A stretch of DNA of 64,000 bases. Origin: Chaetoderma sp. LZ-2023a. Lineage: Eukaryota > Mollusca > Caudofoveata > Chaetodermatida > Chaetodermatidae. Below, piece after piece: positions 26,201-38,200 of this stretch. A model generated the notes under the pieces. That model was not told the DNA's origin and did not search any database. It saw nothing but the letters and a program-made list of their open reading frames with translations. The position numbers were made by a program, and so were the translations under genes. Position 1 is the first letter of the stretch; each line of letters opens with the position of its first letter. The stretch covers positions 124,723,901 to 124,787,900 of the forward strand of contig CM067360.1 in the NCBI GenBank assembly GCA_034401795.1. Reading direction: 5' to 3'.

Positions 26201-29200
26201 TGCATACGGGCCCCCGAGGGCTGGCATAACATTCTCCATAGGCTGACCACGCACCAAGGCTGCGCTTGTGTGTGGGAATCATGCACACCAGCGCGGCCCG
26301 GAACATCCGTATGAGATTCCACACTTAAGCATGGAATCTTATACGGGCAGCCGTCCGCTCCAAACCGGCCCACAGGCTGAATCATGAAACCTGCTCCCGA
26401 GGGAACAGTGCCATAGGTGCGAGTGACCGCGCTCCCCATGAGAGGTGTGTAGACGCTCGCATCCATTTCTTCATGCTCATCCTGTGGGCCAAGCAGGTAG
26501 TCTTCATCATCTTCCTGGTCAGGAAAGTTAGACTCTGGATTAGTAAGGAAAACTAACCCAGACTGACCAGGAGAATGCTCGAAAGGCGATGATGAGGTTA
26601 CTCCGCGAGTGATCGTGGTCAGGCCCGCTGGTCGGGTCCCGCCTGATGCTGCTCGCGCCGCTGGAACACCAGGCGATGCGAACATCAAGCCTGGGTCCAA
26701 GACGGCCGTCCCTGGATCACTAAACACTTTGTCCGAGCTAGTAGGGCATGATCCAGGGATGGGGGCTACCTGCACTGAGGTCGATGCGTAGGAAGTTGAA
26801 ACACCTGTGCCCGGCAACATGCCGCGAAGCATGTCAGGCATCAGATTTTTCAAAGTCCTGCGCATCTCACTCATCAACTCAACCTTGAAGGCCTCGAGCT
26901 CACCCTTCTCAGAGGCCTTCTTCTTACCCTCCTTCTTAGTCTTCTTGCCATCCTCAGCCATCAGCTTAGCCTGGGAACAGAAGAATTCAGAGGTTAGATT
27001 CCCCCCCCCCCACTCTTTACAAATGACACATTTGTTGGACAGCCTACAAACTGAGCAAAGATGGCAAGGGTGGGGTAAGAATCTAGCCTTCATAGGCTTA
27101 AGACAGGATGGATATGACTTCTGAAAGGGAATGGATACAAAGACAATGAGTTTGCAAAACCTTGTTAATAGACTATTAGTACAAACAAGAACAAACTCGA
27201 GAAGACATCCACTTATTTTATATAGACAACCTTGCCGGGACAGATGACTTCTCTAGTTAATAATAACCAATCACAACCAGGATCCCCAAATTAAGAAAGA
27301 GAGAGAAAGGAGTAATGACTAACTAGATACATGTATCTCTCCACCTTCATAATAAAGGGTGATAAAACATCAAGGACTCTCTCTAAACTAGGATTATGAC
27401 ATCAAGAAAAGAGAAAAAACTCTGGCTGATTATGACATCAAGCCTCAATGCAACAGCTCCTTCAAGGAGAGGGGACATCAGAAAGGAATGCAAGAAACAT
27501 CTAGAGACTAAAGACATTCATTATTCCCGAATAATATACTTTATATTAAATATATATATTCGAGAACCAATGCACATACAAGAGAGAATACAGTGCAATA
27601 ACAAATGGCAGCAGAAATTTGTGAATATTTTCAAATAATTAAGTGCCATAACTAATAAACTCCCTTAGCCTGAGCACAGGCAAACCATCCTCTTGTGCAG
27701 GAGAACATGTCCATCCATCCGCCGAGATGCTTCTTCCAGAAGAACTGATGAGGGAAGATGGGACAAAAGGAAGGAGATATTTCTTTTATTAATTTAATAT
27801 CTCCAACCCGTAGACATATCACGATGATAAGTAAAAAGAGACGTGAACAACCTTTGAGAGAAGAACAGGAACCCTTACACATACATAAGTCGAACCTGTG
27901 AACACAAAGCACAAGAGATTAATAGCACTAGGTGCTGGGAAAATTTTACAAGGATTTCCAGCGCCTGAAAACGCGGTACCGCCGAAACGGCCGCGACGAA
28001 AACCGGTAACAAATAAAAGTTACAAGTCTTAGATAAATATATGGAACAATATCACCTTAGTAGATGAAGAGGCGGACTCCTCTAACACTTTTGCATCAGC
28101 CATGATGGAACAAGATGATAAAATAGAGTGAAAATTCTCAATAGAGCCTGTAAAGTTTTCCACAAGTTGATTTCAGCCAATATATTAGAAAACGGAAGTA
28201 CCAGTATGCGCATGCGCAGTGGGTGGGGTCTGTCATGTGCATGACTGTGTACATCCTGCTGCCGATTAGGGGCACCTAACTTTTTATAATTCTGAATATT
28301 ATTGAATCTAGAGTCGATATACTAGTATATCAAGAGTGTTAGGGAGGTAAGTATGTTCTCAATGTGAAAGTAGATAATTTGATTTAATTGCCACACCCAG
28401 ATAATCTCACACCCACAGCAGCCTAGTCATCCCTACCACCACAGCAGCTAGTTTATACTTTTGATATAAAACATGCTTTCCAGTAGTTGCAACACAGGCA
28501 GCCTTGTTTGAAATGTCAATAATTTGGCTGGCTGATAGCAACAGACTTATGCTACTTGTCCGTCATAATTAAATTCCAATAATATTGTTCCTCAACCGAA
28601 TGAGGAAAACAACCCCAAAAAGTCAGAGAAGTAAGACAAAGTAGTAATAATGACCGTCATAGCAGGAAATATATGAACACTGTGAGGTTGAAACTTCTAA
28701 TAAAATCTAACAAGACTTATGTAGCAGCATGTATCTATCTTCCATGTTTCTGCCTATCAGTGCACTCACAAACCTCTCATAATAACAGTACCTACCTTTC
28801 TAATAGGCAGTTGTTTAATAAAGTCCATCACCGCATCCACTGTGGTGGGCAGAATGTACTGACCATTTGGTTTATTCATGTCTGAACAAACCTTGGCAAG
28901 CAGAGCATTGGGGGCTATCCCTGTAGTTAATACAGAAGCAGTGAAGGACATTTAAGCACATCTGTAAAGAAACTCATTAATCATGGTCAAATTGGCCACA
29001 AATGCCGCCTGCAATGGTCTTAAGGAATGTCCATAAAATTTGCAGGCTAAGAGAAGTAGTTTTGAAAACTTAATACTGCAATGCCTGACTGGATCACTGA
29101 GCCAGTTCATTCAAGTGGTAAATCATCAACAAGAGGCCCAAGGGGCCTGTGTCGCTCACCTGGAGCACCATCAATTTTTGTCAAAATTGTTGGTGGGTGC

Positions 29201-32200
29201 TTTAGCAGTCTTTTAAATGAGTTTGTTGACATGTTTGCAAGTGCAATATGGCCACCAAACACACCACATTTTGATTGCCCCACGGCCCACATGTTTTTTT
29301 GATGGATCAGCTTCCCTTGAACAAATTTTAATGGCCCAAATTTTGGCCCGATCCCTTCAGCGGTTCTGGAGGAGTCATTCTCGTGAAAACCAGGTCATCC
29401 AAGATGGTCGCCGAACCATTAGGTCAATCAAGTCCTCTTGAACAAACTTGGCTTACCTCTTGGCCTAGATGAAGATTCCCCAAGAGGTTTCGGCCGAAAT
29501 CCAAAATGGCCGCTGGGCAAATTGGCCGATCAGGTTCATTTGAACAAACTTGGATCCTTATGCCCTAAGGATGCTTCCTGCCAAATATAATTGAAATCGC
29601 CCTGGTAGTTCTCAAGAAGATATTTTAGATTTCCCATTGCTTTAGCATGGGAGCTTTTGATGAGAAAATTATCCAAGATGGCCACCAAACCATTTATTCG
29701 ACAGTTTCGAAAATTGCACATTTGAGCTTAGAATACCCAAAAAGACATATAGAAACCATTTTGGCCTCAAAATCCATCAAATAAAAAAATCCAATATGTC
29801 TGCCAAACACGCTACATTTTGATTGGCCCACGGCGGCCATGTTTTTTGACGGAGCAACTTTCCTTGAACAAACTTTAATGGCCCTTAGTCCCTAATCATA
29901 TCTCCCAAATTTTGGCCTGATCCATTCAGCGGTTCTGGAGAAGTCATTTTCGGGAAAACTAGGTCATCCAAGATGGCTGCCGAACCATTCGGTCAATCAA
30001 GTCGTCTTAAACAAGCTTGGCTTACCTCTTTGCCTAGATGAGGTTTTGAATCGATTCCCCAAGCCGTTTCGGAGAACAAGATTTTTAGACATCGGCCAAA
30101 ATCCAAGATGGCCACCAGCCAAATTGGCGGATCGGCTTCGTTTGAACAAAATAAAATCTCTATGCCATAAGGATGCTTCCTGCCAAATATAATTCAAATC
30201 GGCCCAGTAGTTCTCAAGAAGACATTTTAAATTTCCCATTTCTTTAGAATGGGAGCTTTTGGCGGGAAAATGATCCAAGATGGCTGCCAAACCATTTATC
30301 CGACAGTTTCGAAAATTGCAAATTCAGAATACCCAAAAACCTATATAAAATGAATTTCGGCCTCAAAATCCATCAAATAAAAAAATTCAATATGGCTGCC
30401 AAACACACTATATTTTGATTGGTCCACCGCGGCCATCTTTTTTGACGAATCAACTTCTCTTGAACAAACATTAATCGCCCTTAGTTGCTAATTATATATC
30501 ACAAATTTCGGCCTGATCGCTTCAGCGATTCTGGGGAAGAAGTGGTCTTTGTGAAAACTATGTCATTCAAGATGGCCGCTGAACCATTTGGTCAATCAAG
30601 TTCCCTTGAACAAACTTTATTCAGCACTTACCCTAGATCATATTTCATGAGCTTTGAATCGATCCCTCACATGGTTTGGGAGAAGATTTTTAAAAACATT
30701 TCTAAAAATCGGCCGAAATCCAAGATGGTCGCCGGCCAAATTGGCCGATCGGGTTCGTTTGAACAAACTTGAATCTCTATGCCTTAAGGATGCTTCATGC
30801 CAAATATAATTAAAATCGGCCCAGCAGTTCTCGAGAAGAAGATATTTTAAATTTCCCATTGCTTTAGTATGGGAGCTTTTGGGGGGGGGGGGGAATGATC
30901 CAAGATGGCCGCCAAACAGTTTATCCGACAGTTTCGAAAATTGTAAATTCGAGATCAGAATACCCAAAAACCTATATAAAACCAATTTCGGCCTCAAAAT
31001 CCATCAAATAAAAAAATCCAATATGGCTGCCAAACATGCTATATTTTGATTGGCCCACGGCGGCCATATTTTCTGACGGATCAACTTCTTTTGAACAAAC
31101 TTTACTGGCCCTTAGTCCTTAATCATATCTGCCAAATTTCGGCCTGATCCCTTTCGCGGTTCTGGAGAAGAAGTTATTTTCGCTAAAACTAGGTCAACCA
31201 AGATGGCTGCCAAACTATTTGACCAATTAAGTTCCCTTGAACAAATTTGGTTGAGCGCTTGCCCTAGATCATATTTCATGAGGTTTCCTTCAATCCCTCA
31301 AGCGGTTTCGGAGAAGATTTTTAAAGACATCTCTAAAAATCAGCCAAAATCCAAGGTGGCCGCTGGCCTAATCGCCGATCGCCTTCGTTTGAACAAACTT
31401 GGATCCCTATGCCCTAAGGATGCTTCCTGCCAAATATAATTGAAATGGGCCCAGCGGTTCTTGAGAAGAAGTCGTTTAAAGGAAAAGTTGACGGATGGAC
31501 AGACGGACACACGACGGACGGTCGCCACGACATAAGCTCCCTTGGCCTTTCAGGCCAGGTGAGCTAAAAATGCTCTTCTTTCGGCCTGCAAATGGACATA
31601 TGGAAATATTTTGATTTTCTTGATTGAATTTGATCATTACCCCTTTCACCGACAAATCCCTTAAAAAATAAATCTTTATGATATATAACTTATTCAGTTA
31701 AATATTTTGAAATTAATTTGACTGGAAGACTTTGCTGCCTAAGGCAACAACGGTTTCCAGTCAAATTCATTTCAAAATATTCAACAGTTTTCTTGTATAT
31801 TTGTCTTGAAAATTAAATATGGGGAATCCCTCGGTGAAAGGGTTAAAATAAGAGGCCCAAGGGCCTGTGATGCTCACCTGAACTATTAGCATTTTAACCA
31901 TTCATATTTAAATAGACATAATAGATAATTTTCGGAAAATCCAAAATGACCAATCAAAATTCTGAATAAATCTTCTGGAGCCTTGCACGATAGGGTCCTT
32001 TTTCAATTTTTTACAAAATCTAAGATTTTCACCAAAAACATTGACGAATCAAAAATCTGAATAGAAACTTTAGAGCCTACCTCTACCAGTACATTTTTTT
32101 TACAAAATCTAAGATTTTCACCAACAATCTGAATAGAAGTTCTAGACCCTACCTCCATAGGACCCTTCTAGCCAAATTATTTTTTTTAATCTGTCAAGAA

Positions 32201-35200
32201 GCTAAGGAGCAGATACATTTTGACTCTCTCCGGTAATTAATCTTTAAGATTTTCAGAAAAATTCTGAATATTAGTTCTAGAGCCTACCACGATAGGATCC
32301 TTGCAGGAATCTAAGATTTTCACCAAAAAAATTGACCAATCAAAAATTGGAATAGATTTGCTAGACCTTACCTCCATAGGATCCTTCAAGCCAAATTTGG
32401 CTAATGTGTAGATACGTTTTGACACTTTCTGTAAATTTTTATAAAAGATTTTTACCAAAAAATTTACATATAAAAAATCTGAATAGAAGTTCTAGAGCCT
32501 ACTAGAGCTGGGCGGTCTGACGGTAGTACCGTGAGGACCGCGGTATACCGTGAACCGATACCGTGACCGTTGACATTTCAAAATACCGTGAATACCATCC
32601 ATAATGTTTGAGCAATATTTGAGAAATATATTCATAAAATCTGACTTGACCAAGGGTAAATAAGTGCTAATAGTGCCAAAAATACGGGCATCCCTAACTA
32701 TTAGCCGAGTTCAGGTGAAAGTGTTGTTGTAAAAACAAACGTCAAGACGTCAATTACAAAATAATGACAGGCAGAATTGTATGTCAAACGTACGTCTTGA
32801 AAGTCTCAGGATAAAATTGCCTTATTTAAAACATCTAAACTCATTCTCTGGCCGTCCGCCGATAGTAATTACACTATAATATATTCCCTATTCCCGTTTC
32901 TATTATTTGTAATCTATTACTCCAAGCATTTTATCACCGAACAAACACGCTAGAATAACAAAATAACGTACAAACTGCGTGCTATTCAAACACAACAGCG
33001 ATCTCGCAAAGACGTATCTGATTGGTTGTTCATGAACTGGACCGTGGGAAAATACATTACTATGCTGAATTTATCAATGAAGATTTACTAATACGTAGTA
33101 TTTGCTCGCGCCGTTTTGATCACGTGCTAATTTATTAACAACGAGCAGCGTTGAAGTCATTATTTTTTATTTTTCTGGCTTGTTTTAAGAAATTTCTTTA
33201 CGGATTAAATCCAGTTTAAGTAACGACACCTAAAAATTATAGTGTTTTAGTTTTTGTAATTCATTTTTCAACTGGCTACACGTCGGAAGTTCGCGGAAAT
33301 AGCTTTTTACACGCATTGTTCACGTGAAGCATGGCGAGTAATGAGTCTGCACATCGGGTACTCTGTAATTATCAGAAGCTTTGGAATCGGCTATATTCAA
33401 TGTCGTGTTATATGTATGTGTATAGGCCTGTTTTCACGAGTAACAGAATATACGACTCCAACAGAAATAAAAGCGTACAACACTCGCCCCGTTTAAATAC
33501 TCGCGGATTTTGTCTGGACTCTGTTTATCAAAGGGCTCGACTGCCAAAATAAAATTTACCGTGTGCTGGTCGTACGCATTAATAGCAAAAACAATCCAGA
33601 TTGAAAATAGTGCACCCCAATGTCTCAAACAGCGGGTTATAGTTAGCGAGTCGACCACACCCTTTGACCGATATTCCCGTGAATGATATTACGTCAATAA
33701 AAATAGTGACCTATTAAGGTCGTGAAACTAAACAGTCGCAATAGCCATGTTTTTCTTTTCTAAATCAGGAACCGATTTATTTATTTTACCTATATTTACC
33801 GTTGATTGGAGATGGAAATGAAAAGGAAATGGAAAAAATTGTTCTAATTTCGTGGCATGCCTCAAGCTCAGATGACTGTATACCGTGGTACCGCGGTATT
33901 TTTTCATGGTACCGGTACCGTCATGTAAATATCAATACCGCCCAGCTCTAGAGCCTACTCCTTAGGATACATTCAGGCAAATTTGGTTAAAATTTGCCAA
34001 GAGGTTTAGGAGGATGTTTTAACGCAAAAGTTTATGGATGAACAGACAGACGAACAAATGACAGATGGTCATCACGGCATAAACTCACTTGGCCATTCTG
34101 GCCAGGTGAGCTAAAAAGAGGTAACACCGGTTTGACTGTAATATCAGCTAAATATTTATCTTCTGACATTTTAGTGGATGGACCACAAACCAACATGATT
34201 AGTGATGAGCAAATGTTACCTGGTCTAGTGATCAATATGCATTAGCGGCATAGGCTGTAGGTAACAGATTCTATAGATACTTTTGGCTAAAATGGTGTGA
34301 TCTTATTTGTCACTGTGTATCTGACGTCGCAATCATAATATGTCACTTGTTAGAGCTGGGAGTCAAATTAATTTCAAAATATTCAACCGCGTAACTGTAT
34401 TGTTACACTAAACTAAGGATTCTGGGAATTCATGGTTTAAAGTGTTAAATTTGCATACAGAAAATAGGTGAAAATGGGAGAGGTATGCTAGAAGGCATAC
34501 AGATACATTGTGGCATGTATGTATGTATGTATGTATGTGTGTATGTATGTATGTATGTATGTATGTGTGCATGTGTTTGTGTATGTCTGCCTGTCCGTGT
34601 CTGTCCATAGATGTACTTAAAAAAACCGATTTGATTTGGCTCAAATTTTAACAAAAAAAAAAATATTGTTACAGCGAATTAGGATTTGCAGACTTTAATG
34701 ATGATCCAGATTTAAACACACGTAACCTGCATCTGGATTGGCTCAAATTTGGACATAAAAGGTTGTTACTCTATGTGTTAGGACTTCTCAAATTTGATCT
34801 TTATCCGAAAAAAAAGAAATCTGAAAAAGAAACCATGAAAAATCTAAAATTTAAATTTAAGTGACAAAAACAGGATGGCCAGAGTCTGCAATATCTGATT
34901 GTTCATTTAGGATACAAATGGATCTTTCCGGTTTTATCTATGCCTCGGCCATCTCTACCTAAGCTCCACCCACACCTCGCTGGTGTTGGGACCGATCGAT
35001 CTCTGAACACCCCCGACCATTAATTTCCAAAAAAGTTACACAGGTAAGCTGTTGAATCTTTTGAAACTAATTTGACTGGGTGCTGTTGCTGCCCAAGGCA
35101 GCAACAACGCCCAGTCAAATTAGTTTCAAAATATTCAACAGCATATTTATTAAATAACAAAGAATTACAAGGACATACAATTTATACAATGTGTCAGACT

Positions 35201-38200
35201 CTTTGAGATTTGATGACGGTCTATATGGAACCCTTTGTGACGTAATGATTGTTACGTCATTATACACACGCTGAGCTGATTATGACGTCATACGAGGTCA
35301 GATGATGGATGGATACTCTGGAAAGGTAGATTGTTACTAGTGATTGATCAACTCAAGGAACCTTTGCCAAAAATTCACCAAAAATGGCCTCTACAGTACA
35401 GCTCATAAATAATGCAACAACATTCCAAAAGAGTACAGAAGGTACTGTTGAACATTTTGAATATAAATGGACTGGAAGCCATTGCAAATGTCTTCCAATC
35501 CAGTTATGTTCAAAATATTCAGCAGACCATAAATTCTTACTATTTAACATGCTTCTATATCTGTTTTGGAAACCTGTTAACTTATCTATGAGCTGCACTA
35601 CATACAGTGGTCTTGTGAAATGTATAAACGCGATTAACCGGTTCAGTCATTTAAGTGGTAAATCCTCAAGAATAATCTTCTACTGAAAATTGAAATGTCC
35701 TTAACCAAATTTGATCATTATGGTCCTAAAATGTATATGCCATATATGTGAGCTATATACCTGCACTAGCTGTGAGCTGTGTTCTCTGTTCAATACGGCA
35801 TCTCATCTCATTAACTGCATCTTCAGTGGACAGTCCAAATGTCACATGCTTATATTTTGGCTTGTCTTTGCCACAGACCTGACATGAAGCATGGATATCT
35901 TGATTTAATACATCTTGTAATGGCACTGAATGCCCAATGCTATCCGTGTTGGCATCTCTGTTACAATTTGGATCACACTTACAGACATCTGCTGAAGCAC
36001 CTGACGTACATGTACTATCATCGCGGATAAAAAATCTCCGTGTTATCTCAGGCAAGACTTGTCTATCTACAAGATGAGTCGTTAAATCCAGGTATGCCTC
36101 ATCGAGACTCATCGGACAAAAGTTTGGATCATAGTCTGAAAAAATTTCTCGAATTTCTTTACTCACAGCTGTGTATTTGTCAAAGTTTGTGGGAACGATA
36201 ACCAGTTCGGGACACAGTTTTTTAGCAATAAACCCAGGCATGGCTGCACGAACACCAAACCGCCGGGCTAAGTAGTTTGATGTGGACTGAGAAAGAAAGA
36301 ATGAATAAGATAATAATAGCCCGATAGTCAGGTAGTGGCATTTAATGATACCGTAAATATTTCTTCACATTTATTAACCCTGTACTGGTCAAGCAGGCAA
36401 AAACTGGCCTCTGCAGTGGTGCTGTGAAATGCCCATTTTGCAGGACAAGAGAAGACAATAATCGATAATCGAGCCAGTCATTCCAGTGGTAAATTTTCAA
36501 AAATTGTCTTCTGTTGTCCTGCAAAAGACATTTTCTAAGATAAAATTTATATTTTCTTTACCAAATTTGACCATGGAAGGGTTAAACTCACTATCATTAT
36601 GGCAATTTTACTGATTATTAAACAAATAAGATCAAACAATGATAGCGTATAAATAATTCACCTTTCCAGAGTACCCACCCATCATATGGCGTCATAATGA
36701 ACTGCATGATGTGTACAATGACATCATAATGAATGTCATGGATGACGTCAATAAGTACGTCACGAACGCATATTTGAAGACGGTCTATGTTTTGTTGTAC
36801 AAATTGTTTGCTTTTACTATTTAATAAATATTCTGTTGAATATTTTGAAACTAATTTGACTGGGTGCTGTTGCTGTCATAGGCATTTTCCATAGGCAGCA
36901 ACAGCACCCAGTTAAATTAGTTACAAAATATTTGACAGCTTCCTTGTATAGTTTTCAGGAAATTGATAGCTAGGACATTTGGGGATCGATCAATCCCAAC
37001 ACGGCGAGGTGTGGGTGGAGCTTAGCTAGTGATGGGCGGGGCATAGCTAAAATGGAAAGGTCCATTATCTATGACGGTGTCCCGCATGTCGAGTACTTTT
37101 GGTTTTCCGTACCCCACACATCATATGCGGGTATGGCGGGCATGATAATTAGCTTGTTATGGTATGATATCACATTGGTTGTGGTATGGTACGTTGTATG
37201 TTACATGGTAAGGTAGAGAACATGACATGGGAAAGTGTGATGCCCTATGGAAGCTTTAAGTATTATACAAAATCACATTGAATATGAGTGACCATTGGAT
37301 AAAGTGTGATCTTGATTCTACGTGCCAGAGCAAGATCCCTGATGGTATTGTGCAATTACGAAGTCATAAGAACCTAGCCTCAAAATTGAAGACTAAAGCC
37401 TACGTTTTATCATATCTACAGTGCAAGCACTACTCAAAATAATCAACAGTTTATCTTTATGATACCTTTTAGATTAGGATACTACTGAAATTTCAGGCAT
37501 TAATCAGTTGAATATAAATATTATGTCTCTCCATTCCAGATTGATAACTAGGTGTAGTTCTTGGTCATGTTGATTGGGCAAAATAGACAAATACATGTAG
37601 CTTATATACCGTAGATAGGTACATGTATATTTAGAGCTTATGCTGAGACAAGTGCGATTCAAAATCTGAATGCTTTGGCTCTGTATGACCCCTCCTTTTA
37701 CACAGTACAGCTCACAAATAATTTAATTTAATGTTTCCAAAACAAAATAAAACATACTGTTGAATATATTGGACTTAATTCGATTGGAAGCCATTGAGCA
37801 GTGTCCAAGGCAGCCCTAGCAATGGCTTCCAATCCAATTCACCTTTCCAGAGTACCCACCCATCGTATGACATCATAATGAACTGCGTGATATGTACAAT
37901 GACATCATAATGAATGACGGTGGTAAGTACGTCACGAACGCATATTTGAAGATGGTCTATGTGTTGTTGTACAAATTGTTTGGTTTTACTATTTAATAAA
38001 TATTCTGTTGAATATTTTGAAACTAATTTGACTGGGTGCTGTTGCTGCCATAGGCAGCAACAGCACCCAGTCAAATTAGTTACAAAATATTCAACAGCTT
38101 CCCTGTATAGTTTTCAGGAAATTGATAGCTAGGGCATTCAGGGATCGATCAATCCCAACACGGCGAGGTGTGGGTGGAGCTTAGCTAGTGATGGGCGGGG

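Larger units (their letters stand above)
21201..28381 (-). mobile_element. DIRS-1: DIRS-type tyrosine-recombinase retrotransposon, full length but decayed
   Basis: Lies in the POLK intron between exons 6 and 5, in the same orientation as POLK. It has inverted terminal repeats at both ends and an internal complementary region beside the 3' repeat. From 28103 leftwards the order is gag-like ORF, RT/RNase H/methyltransferase-like ORF, then tyrosine recombinase. DIRS elements insert through a circular intermediate using the recombinase and make no target duplication; I see none here. Stops and frameshifts in every ORF show it is inactive. Confidence 0.9.

Noticed and set aside
21201-28381. Ngaro- or PAT-type classification for the tyrosine-recombinase elements
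   Set aside because: Those types have split direct repeats. Here the ends are inverted and there is an internal complementary region, as in DIRS.
34408-34654. Minus-strand frames rich in HTYIHT
   Set aside because: Translation of a GTAT microsatellite.
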